Part shown: positions 1-5,374 of the stretch, in pieces | Layout of the letters: the number at the start of each line of letters is the position of its first letter | Numbering within the stretch: position 1 is the first letter of the stretch | Assembly (NCBI GenBank): GCA_910579155.1 | Contig: CAJTTS010000135.1 | Location: forward strand, 1 to 7,793 | Origin: an uncultured Oscillospiraceae bacterium | Lineage (GTDB): Bacteria; Bacillota_A; Clostridia; Oscillospirales; Oscillospiraceae | Length of the DNA: 7,793 nucleotides | Direction: 5' to 3' | Program-made: the position numbers and the translations under genes | The notes under the pieces: generated by a model | Told to the model about the DNA's origin: nothing | Databases searched by the model: none | What the model saw: only the letters and a program-made list of their open reading frames with translations

Positions 1-320
1 TTGCGGGCCTGGAACCGCTCCACCACCTCCGCCACATCGGCGGTAAAGGCATCCAGATCCCGGTAAAGCAGGTTGATGTCAATGCCATTGTTCAGACGGC
101 AGTTGTCCTCATACTCCCAGAAGTGGTTGCCAATCTCCATGACGGAACAATACCGGGACAGGATAGCCCGCCGCGTCTCCTCCGGGATCGACCCCCGGCA
201 GTAGAGGTACACATCATAGTCGGAAGCCTGGTCAAAGTGTTCCCCGGCACGGGAGCCGCCCAGGGCGAGGGCTTCCACCTCGTCCAACGCACACAGTTCT
301 TCAAACAGCTTATCTACCAT
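1..320 (-). CDS. Nucleotidyltransferase-fold protein, 5' part (partial at window edge)
   Basis: About 106 codons are visible from the ATG at 320-318; the rest lies left of the window. The N-terminus shows a polymerase-beta-type nucleotidyltransferase signature: a GGS motif at residues 21-23, the paired acidic residues in SDYDVYLY (D34 and D36), and a third candidate acidic residue in GIDINLLY (D81). In this superfamily these three residues bind the metal ions for nucleotidyl transfer. The substrate cannot be told: small-molecule, antibiotic and protein nucleotidyltransferases share this core, and the C-terminal part that would decide is missing. An AGGCGG Shine-Dalgarno sequence lies 9 nt before the ATG, and a good minus-strand promoter lies at 356-384. 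The gene is divergent from the conjugation genes, so it is a separate transcription unit, either cargo of the element or flanking DNA. Confidence 0.8.
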   Translation of the reverse strand, partial: MVDKLFEELCALDEVEALALGGSRAGEHFDQASDYDVYLYCRGSIPEETRRAILSRYCSVMEIGNHFWEYEDNCRLNNGIDINLLYRDLDAFTADVAEVVERFQAR

Positions 321-355
321 AACACAGCACCGCCTTTTTATTGGAATGCTCACCA

Positions 356-384
356 ATTTTACCATGTTTTTGACTGGAAATCAA
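356..384 (-). promoter_or_regulatory. Sigma-70-type promoter for the nucleotidyltransferase gene
   Basis: Read on the minus strand, TTGATT (384-379) is followed after exactly 17 nt by TAAAAT (361-356), close to the -35/-10 consensus. Transcription would start near 349, about 29 nt before the ATG. A 5-bp inverted repeat ATTGG-N8-CCAAT (340-357) lies at the start of the transcript. No equally good plus-strand promoter was found in 321-403 for the divergent gene at 404. Confidence 0.6.
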
Positions 385-403
385 TTCCGCAGGAGGTGTT
401 CAA

Positions 404-1330
404 ATGCCCTACATCCATTTCACAGAAGCACAAAAGCTCCAGGCCAACGCGGTAGACCTGGTGGAGTTCCTCCGCTTCAAGGGGGAGCCGTTGATCCGGG
501 AAGGGTCGGAGTATCGCTTAGGCAGCAATCACAGCGTCACCGTCCGGGACAATGAGTGGTACGACCACGCCGCCGAGAAAGGCGGCGGGCCTGTGACGTT
601 CCTAAAGGAATTTTACGGGATGAATTATGCGGAGGCGGTACTGGCCCTGATCGACAAAGATGTCAGCGAGCTGTGTCCCCAGGTGACCGCGCCCCTGGAG
701 AAAGTGAAAAAGCCCTTCGAGCTGCCGCCCGCCAACAAGGACAACCGGCGGGTGTTCGCTTACCTGCTGAAGCACCGCCACCTGGACCGGGAGGTACTCA
801 CCACCTTCGTCCGCCAGGGGCTGGTCTATGAGGATCAAAAGTACCACAACGCCGTCTTCGTGGGCAGGGATCAGGATGGCACCCCCCGCCATGCCCACAA
901 GCGCAGTACCAACAGCCAGGGCAAAGCCTTCCGCGTGACAGTCGAGGGCAGCGACTTCCGCTATGCCTTCAACTGGCCGGGCGCCAGCGGCCACCTGCTG
1001 GTGTTCGAGGCGCCCATTGATATGCTGTCGTTCATCTCCAAATTCCATGACAGCGACTGGCAAAGGCACAGCTATGTGGCCCTGTGCGGTACGTCCTCCC
1101 AGCCCCTGCTGGGGATGCTGGAGCGGTGCCTCAGCATTGACACCGTCCACTTTGCGCTGGACAACGACCAGGCGGGGCAGCTTGCCACGCGGCGGCTGGC
1201 GAAGCTGGTACGAGAGAAAGGACTGGCGGTGAACGCGCTGGTGCCCGTCAACAAAGATTGGAACGAAGATCTGTGCGCGGATTTTGAACAGACAATGGAG
1301 GAACCGCAGCATGAACAGAAATTATCGTGA
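404..1330 (+). CDS. DUF3991/TOPRIM domain protein of a conjugative element (primase-like)
   Basis: A 308-residue protein of the DUF3991-TOPRIM type that accompanies mobilisation genes in integrative conjugative elements of Clostridia. Residues about 16-82 resemble the CHC2 primase module (HSVTV, then WYDHAAEKGGGPVTFL, then NYAEAVLALI) but lack the zinc-binding cysteines. DUF3991 covers roughly the middle third. The C-terminal TOPRIM fold shows the conserved glutamate in FEAPIDMLS (E202) and the DxD motif in DNDQAG (D253, D255), which coordinate Mg2+ in primases, topoisomerases and OLD nucleases. The probable role is DNA processing or priming of the transferred strand, but no activity can be read from sequence. 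The start is set by a perfect AGGAGGTG at 391-398, 5 nt before the ATG. The stop lies 15 bp before the coupling-protein ATG, which indicates one operon. Confidence 0.88.
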   Translation: MPYIHFTEAQKLQANAVDLVEFLRFKGEPLIREGSEYRLGSNHSVTVRDNEWYDHAAEKGGGPVTFLKEFYGMNYAEAVLALIDKDVSELCPQVTAPLEKVKKPFELPPANKDNRRVFAYLLKHRHLDREVLTTFVRQGLVYEDQKYHNAVFVGRDQDGTPRHAHKRSTNSQGKAFRVTVEGSDFRYAFNWPGASGHLLVFEAPIDMLSFISKFHDSDWQRHSYVALCGTSSQPLLGMLERCLSIDTVHFALDNDQAGQLATRRLAKLVREKGLAVNALVPVNKDWNEDLCADFEQTMEEPQHEQKLS

Positions 1331-1345
1331 ACCGGGAGGTGCGCC

Positions 1346-3195
1346 ATGCCCCAACAATTTATCGTCCTGATCGTTGCCGCGATGGCCCTGCTGGTCATTG
1401 GCGGCGTTTCTTTTTTTCCGGGCGGGGGTCGCTGGACAGCATCAAGTCCAAGCCTGTGGGCGACGGCCAGCACGGCACCGCACGCTGGGCCACCCCCGCC
1501 GAGATCGGCAAGACCTTTGCCCGCGTCCCCTTCAAACCCTCTGAATGGCGGCAGGGTAAAGAGCTGCCCAAGATCCAGGGGCTGGTGCTGGGCTCCCAGG
1601 GGAGGAAGGGCAAAATCACCGCCCTGGTAGACAAAGACGACATCCACTGCCTGATGATCGGCGCGTCCGGCGTGGGCAAGACGGCGTTCTTCCTGTACCC
1701 CAATCTGGAGTACGCCTGCGCCTGCGGGATGAGCTTCCTGGCCCTGGACACCAAGGGGGATCTGGCCCGGAACTACGGGGCCATCGCGCAAAACTGTTAC
1801 GGCTACGCGGTGTCGGTGATTGACCTGCGTAACCCCACCCGCTCAGATGGGTTCAATTTCCTGACGCTGGTAAATGCATACATGGATCAAGCGGTGGCCC
1901 ACCCAGACAATCTGGCGGCGCGGGCCAAGGCGGAGAAGTACGCCAAGATCCTCTCCAAGACCATCATCAGCCCGGATGGTGACAGTGGAAATTACGGGCA
2001 GAATTCGTTTTTCTACGATTCTGCCGAGGGGCTTCTTACCGCTGTAATCCTGCTGCTGGCAGAGTTCCTGCCGCCCAGGGAGATTGACGGCCAGCCCCGG
2101 GAGCGCCGACACATCGTGTCCGTGTTCAAGCTGGTGCAGGATCTGCTGGAGCCGTCTGGCGCCAAGGGGAAAAGCTGCTTCCAAGTGCTGATGGGCCGTC
2201 TGCCGTCCGAGCACAAAGCCCGGTGGTTCGCTGGGGCGGCGCTGAATACCTCGGAGCAGGCCATGGCCTCGGTGCTGTCCACCGTGCTGTCCCGGCTGAA
2301 CGCCTTTCTGGATACGGAGTTGGAGCAGACCATCTGCTTCGACAGCCCCCTGGACGCCGAGAGCTTTGCCAGCCGGAAATCTGCCATCTTCCTGATCCTC
2401 CCCGAGGAGGATCAGACCAAGAATTTCATGGCGGGTCTGATGATTCAAAACCTGGCGCGGGAACTGTTCTCTGTAGCCGACGAGAACGGTGGCAAGCTGA
2501 AGAACCGGGTGGTGCTGTTCTGTGATGAGCTGGGCACCATGCCGCCCTTCGACATCCTTCCGCTGTTCAGCGCGGGCCGCTCCCGCCGCCTGACCCTGGT
2601 GCCCATCATCCAGAGCCTCGCCCAGCTGGAGAAGAATTATGGCCGCGAGGGCTCGGAGATCATCCAGGACAATGTGCAGGACACCATCTTCGGTGGCTTT
2701 GCCCCCAACAGTAAAACCGCCGAGGAACTGTCCCGCTCACTGGGCAGCTACACGGTACAGTCCGGCTCCATCAGCCGGAGCAAGGGGGAAAACAGTCAGT
2801 CCCTCCAGATGGCGGAGCGGGCGCTGATGACGCCGGACGAGCTGAAGTCCATCCCCAAGGGGGAGTTCGTGGTGATGAAAACCGGGTCGCACCCCATGCG
2901 GACGAGGCTGCGTCTGTTCCTGGACTGGGGGATCACCTTCGGGGAACCCTATCAGGCGCCGGAGCATGGGCAGAGGAAGGTGTACTATGCCGGACGTCAG
3001 GAATTGGAGCAGGCGATTCAAAACAGGTATTTTTTAGCGCCCCCGGAGGAAGAAAAAGTCCGTCCCCCGCGGGAGGGACGGACTGGGCAGAAGAACGATA
3101 GGCACAACCGACAGCAAGGACAAACAGGCCAGCCGTTGGCGATCATCCCTGATAATATGAAAAAGCAGGACGGGCCGCCGCCCGGGGGAGGGTGA
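1346..3195 (+). CDS. VirD4/TraG-type type IV coupling ATPase, with a frameshift near the N-terminus
   Basis: This is the coupling protein that brings relaxase-bound DNA to the conjugative type IV secretion channel at the inner membrane. The best start is the ATG at 1346 (GGGAGGT at 1334-1340), which opens a membrane anchor: MPQQF, then a hydrophobic stretch ending GGVSFF. That frame stops after 94 codons. The ATPase body is in the -1 frame from about 1417 (SGRGSLDSIK, then HGTARWAT) to the TGA at 3193-3195. Joined at the T run, the product is about 616 residues. Walker A GASGVGKT is at about 106-113 and Walker B VVLFCDELG has D394-E395; the motif after it (FSAGRSRRLT, then IIQSLAQLEKNYG) is typical of VirD4. 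A GTG at 1327 opens the ATPase frame without the frameshift, but it has no evident Shine-Dalgarno sequence and would replace the anchor with a non-hydrophobic peptide. The gene is therefore broken, mis-sequenced or recoded. Confidence 0.88.
1411..1417 (+). other. Seven-T run where the coupling-protein reading frame changes
   Basis: In the frame opened at 1346 the codons here are TCT TTT TTT CCG, so 1411-1417 forms T-TTT-TTT, the X-XXY-YYZ pattern of a -1 slippery site. A slip back of one base gives GGVSFF followed by SGRGSLDSIK and restores the whole ATPase. A missing T in the homopolymer (seven instead of eight) would give exactly the same protein. I see no strong pseudoknot or long stem just downstream (only a 4-bp GCTG/CAGC), so a one-base deletion or sequencing error is at least as likely as programmed recoding. 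Confidence 0.7.
3057..3084 (-). terminator. Strong hairpin in the 3' end of the coupling-protein gene, minus-strand terminator-like
   Basis: AGTCCGTCCC (3057-3066) and GGGACGGACT (3075-3084) are perfect 10-bp inverted arms around an 8-nt loop. On the minus strand the stem is followed by a T tract (the complement of AAAAA at 3053-3057), which gives the form of an intrinsic terminator. On the plus strand it is coding (EKVRPPREGRTG) and has no T tract. No minus-strand gene lies to its right in the window, so it would act only on antisense transcription, or it may be an RNA structure in the mRNA. Confidence 0.4.
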
Positions 3196-3199
3196 TATT

Positions 3200-3457
3200 T
3201 TGGCTTACTACGATTCTATCTACCAGGACACCGAACTGAGCCCACGGGCTAAAGCGGTGTACATCTACCTCAAAGACCACGCCAACAAGGAGGGCACCTG
3301 CTGGCCGGGGATCAAGACCATCGCGGCAGGGGTGAGCCTGTCCCGCTCGACCGTGAAGCGGGCACTGGATGATTTGGTAAGGGCAGGGCTTGTGGAAAAG
3401 TCCAGCCGCTGGAGGGAGAACGGGAGTTTGACATCTAACCTCTATCATGTAAAATAG
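3200..3457 (+). CDS. Small winged-helix DNA-binding protein (HTH_36-like), conjugative-element type
   Basis: An 85-residue protein starting at a TTG (3200) with GGGGGAGGGTG just upstream; no ATG in this frame keeps the domain intact. It begins 4 bp after the coupling-protein stop, so the two are probably translated together. Residues about 13-60 form a helix-turn-helix: ELSPRAKAVYIYLKDHA, then WPGIKTIA, then the recognition helix LSRSTVKRALDDL. A wing-like segment follows, around residues 61-85 (LVEKSSRWRENG, then SNLYHV). Such domains occur in replication initiators and in small accessory proteins of clostridial mobile elements. Its target is unknown. It could control transfer genes or the adjacent cargo promoter, but nothing in the sequence links it to the three operators downstream. 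It is a complete single domain and there is no sign of truncation. Confidence 0.8.
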   Translation: MAYYDSIYQDTELSPRAKAVYIYLKDHANKEGTCWPGIKTIAAGVSLSRSTVKRALDDLVRAGLVEKSSRWRENGSLTSNLYHVK

Positions 3458-3464
3458 AGGCTTT
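3439..3464 (+). terminator. Probable intrinsic terminator ending the conjugation block
   Basis: CCTCTAT (3439-3445) pairs with ATAGAGG (3454-3460) around an 8-nt loop, followed by CTTTT. The right arm contains the TAG stop of the HTH gene. The stem is short and partly A-T and the T run is only four, so termination may be incomplete. Its position, just before a new promoter, fits the end of an operon. Confidence 0.5.
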
Positions 3465-3478
3465 TGTGGAATGATTTC

Positions 3479-3507
3479 TTGACAAACAAGACCAAAGTTA
3501 GTATACT
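3479..3507 (+). promoter_or_regulatory. Near-consensus promoter P1 of the ABC cargo operon
   Basis: TTGACA (3479-3484) and TATACT (3502-3507) are separated by exactly 17 nt. The -35 is perfect and the -10 has one mismatch to TATAAT. The predicted start is near 3514. The -10 hexamer fills the 6-bp spacer of inverted repeat O1, so this strong promoter is built to be repressed. A further small inverted repeat TCTTG-N5-CAAGA (3477-3491) spans the -35. Confidence 0.85.
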
Positions 3508-3512
3508 CTAAC
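3497..3512 (+). promoter_or_regulatory. Operator O1 (GTTAG-N6-CTAAC)
   Basis: Perfect 5-bp arms GTTAG (3497-3501) and CTAAC (3508-3512) flank the -10 box TATACT of P1. A protein bound here would block RNA polymerase. This is the first of three sites of identical layout. Binding is inferred from symmetry, repetition and position. Confidence 0.75.
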
Positions 3513-3517
3513 ATATG

Positions 3518-3533
3518 GTTAGCAATAACTAAT
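3518..3533 (+). promoter_or_regulatory. Operator O2 (GTTAG-N6-CTAAT)
   Basis: GTTAG (3518-3522) and CTAAT (3529-3533) repeat the O1 layout 21 bp downstream, two helical turns. Proteins on O1 and O2 would thus lie on the same DNA face. O2 covers about +5 to +20 of the P1 transcript. Confidence 0.72.
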
Positions 3534-3542
3534 CTGCTTGGG

Positions 3543-3563
3543 CGCCCATCTTGGGCGTTTTTT
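3543..3563 (+). terminator. Intrinsic terminator or attenuator in the ABC operon leader
   Basis: CGCCCA (3543-3548) and TGGGCG (3552-3557) form a 6-bp GC-rich stem with a 3-nt loop, followed at once by six T (3558-3563). It lies about 30-50 nt downstream of the P1 start and before the first gene of the operon. P1 transcripts would therefore tend to end here unless read through. The left arm sits in a palindrome TGGGCGCCCA (3539-3548), and CTTGGGCG occurs twice (3537-3544 and 3550-3557). No clear antiterminator stem was found. Confidence 0.65.
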
Positions 3564-3592
3564 GAGCAAGTGCGGTTAGCGGTCGCTAATAC
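3562..3592 (+). promoter_or_regulatory. Possible second promoter P2 after the leader terminator
   Basis: TTGAGC (3562-3567) and TAATAC (3587-3592) are spaced by 19 nt, which is longer than optimal. If used, transcription would begin near 3599, just before the first ABC gene, escaping the terminator. Its -10 overlaps the right arm of O3, which would explain why a third operator sits here. Confidence 0.3.
3575..3590 (+). promoter_or_regulatory. Operator O3 (GTTAG-N6-CTAAT)
   Basis: GTTAG (3575-3579) and CTAAT (3586-3590) repeat the layout of O1 and O2. Here the symmetry goes further: TTAGCG and CGCTAA around a central GT. The site lies 57 bp from O2, downstream of the terminator and 20 bp before the ATG at 3611. 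Confidence 0.72.
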
Positions 3593-3610
3593 TTTGAGTG
3601 GAAGGAAAGA

Positions 3611-5374
3611 ATGCCCATGATGATCAACAAGCGGCTGATCGGCGCGGTCAGCGAAAGCAAAAAGCATATCGCCGCCAACGTGGCCCTCCAATGGTGCTCC
3701 CTGGTGGCCAACATCGCCATGATGTGGGCTGTCGCCGGCCTGCTGACTGCGCTGTACGACGGCACCGCTGGGCCGGAGTGCCTATTGCGGACGGCGGCAA
3801 CGGCAGTCATCGCTGTGGCAGTGCGGTTCGCCTGTACCGTGGAGGCTTCCCGAATGAGCTGGCTGTCCTCCAAGGCGGTGAAGCGCACCCTGCGGGAGCG
3901 AATCTACCGCAAACTCCTGCGCCTGGGCGCGTCCTACCTGGAACAGGCCGGCACCTCCGAGATTGTCCAGGTGGCGGTGGAGGGGGTGGATCAGCTGGAG
4001 ACCTATTTTGGGGCCTACCTGCCCCAGTTCTTCTATGCCATGCTGGCCCCGCTGACCCTGTTCGTCTGTCTCAGCTTTGTCAGCCTGTCCGCCGCCCTGG
4101 TACTGCTGGCGTGCGTGCCCCTCATCCCCGTGTCCATCGCGGCGGTGCAGACCTGGGCCAAAAAGCTGCTGTCCAAATACTGGGGCCAGTACACCGCCCT
4201 GGGGGACACCTTCCTGGAGAATCTGCAGGGCCTCACCACCCTGAAGATCTACCAGTCGGACGGGTTCAAGCAAGAGGAGATGAACGCGCAGGCGGAACAG
4301 TTCCGCAAGATCACCATGAAGGTGCTGACCATGCAGCTCAACTCCATCACCATCATGGACCTCATCGCCTACGGCGGGGCGGCTCTGGGGGCAGTGCTGG
4401 CGGTGGCCCAGCTCCGATCCGGGCGGGTGGAGCCGGCGGGCTGTCTGCTGATCATCCTGCTGTCGGCGGACTTCTTCCTCCCCATGCGCCAGATGGGCTC
4501 CTTTTTCCACATCGCCATGAACGGCATGGCGGCCAGCGACAAGATCTTCCGCCTCCTGGACCTGCCCGAACCGGAGCGGGGCGTGCAGCCCTTCCCGGCG
4601 GACTGCTCCATCCGCTGCGAGGGTTTGCGCTTCTCCTACAAACCGAACCGGGAGGTACTCCACGGGGTAGAGCTGTCTTTCCCGGCGGGCGGCTTCACCG
4701 CCATTGTGGGCGAGTCCGGGTGTGGCAAGAGCACCGCCGCCGCCATCCTCATGGGCCGGAACAAGGGGTACGGCGGCTCGGTGGCCATCGGCGGCGTGGA
4801 GCTGTCCCACATCGCGGAGGACAGCCTCATGGAACACATCACCTACGTCAGCCACCAGAGCTATATTTTCAAAGGCACCGTCCGGGATAATTTGCTGATG
4901 GGCAAACCGGATGCGGCCGACGACGCGCTGTGGGCGGCGCTGGAACAGGTGAAGCTGGCGGACTTTCTCCGGAGCGAGCGGGGGCTGGACACCCCACTGA
5001 CGGGGCGGGGCGATAACCTGTCCGGGGGCCAGCGCCAGCGGCTGGCCCTGGCCCGGGCGCTGCTCCACGACAGCCCGGTGTACATCTTTGACGAGGCCAC
5101 CTCCAACATCGACGTGGAGAGTGAGAACGACATCATGGTACAGATCCACGCCCTGTCCAGGTCCAAAACCGTCATCCTGATTTCCCACCGCCTGGCCAAC
5201 GCGGCGGAAGCGGACCATATTTATGTCATGGTGCAGGGGACCATGGCGGAACACGGGACACACAGGGAACTGCTGGCAAAGGACAGGTACTACGCCAAGC
5301 TGTGGAACGCCCAGCAGAGCCTGGAGAACTACGGAAGGGAGGGCAAAGCGCATGAGACGCAGAAGCGGATTTGA
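3611..5374 (+). CDS. CydD-like ABC transporter half-subunit (fused membrane and ATP-binding domains)
   Basis: A 587-residue type IV ABC half-transporter. Residues about 1-310 form the six-helix membrane domain and residues about 330-580 the ATPase. Motifs: Walker A GESGCGKST (367-375), Q-loop Q416, signature LSGGQ (470-474), Walker B VYIFDEA (D494, E495), H-loop H526; all are intact, so it should hydrolyse ATP. The membrane domain (YLEQAGTSEIVQVAVEGVDQLETYF, here at about residues 115-139, then LPQFFYAMLAPL) resembles CydD, whose complex with CydC moves heme or thiols across the inner membrane in Enterobacteria. Substrate and direction here are not known. GGAAGGA precedes the ATG at 3611; ATGs at 3617 and 3620 are also possible starts. 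The gene overlaps the next by 23 bp, consistent with a heterodimer. It is the first gene behind P1 and the three operators. Confidence 0.9.
   Translation: MPMMINKRLIGAVSESKKHIAANVALQWCSLVANIAMMWAVAGLLTALYDGTAGPECLLRTAATAVIAVAVRFACTVEASRMSWLSSKAVKRTLRERIYRKLLRLGASYLEQAGTSEIVQVAVEGVDQLETYFGAYLPQFFYAMLAPLTLFVCLSFVSLSAALVLLACVPLIPVSIAAVQTWAKKLLSKYWGQYTALGDTFLENLQGLTTLKIYQSDGFKQEEMNAQAEQFRKITMKVLTMQLNSITIMDLIAYGGAALGAVLAVAQLRSGRVEPAGCLLIILLSADFFLPMRQMGSFFHIAMNGMAASDKIFRLLDLPEPERGVQPFPADCSIRCEGLRFSYKPNREVLHGVELSFPAGGFTAIVGESGCGKSTAAAILMGRNKGYGGSVAIGGVELSHIAEDSLMEHITYVSHQSYIFKGTVRDNLLMGKPDAADDALWAALEQVKLADFLRSERGLDTPLTGRGDNLSGGQRQRLALARALLHDSPVYIFDEATSNIDVESENDIMVQIHALSRSKTVILISHRLANAAEADHIYVMVQGTMAEHGTHRELLAKDRYYAKLWNAQQSLENYGREGKAHETQKRI

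Noticed and set aside
340..357. ATTGG-N8-CCAAT inverted repeat near the nucleotidyltransferase promoter
   Set aside because: Five-bp arms with a single occurrence are not enough to claim an operator.
602..1312. A 236-codon minus-strand frame opposite the TOPRIM gene
   Set aside because: No ribosome binding site or recognisable domain; it shadows the strongly supported plus-strand gene.
1327..1345. GTG at 1327 as the true start of the coupling protein
   Set aside because: It has no proper ribosome binding site, overlaps the previous stop, and gives an N-terminus without the membrane anchor that the ATG at 1346 clearly encodes.
3515..3532. A leaderless five-codon frame (MVSNN) right at the P1 transcript start
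   Set aside because: Its start and stop fall within operator O2, whose symmetry explains the sequence; there is no ribosome binding site.
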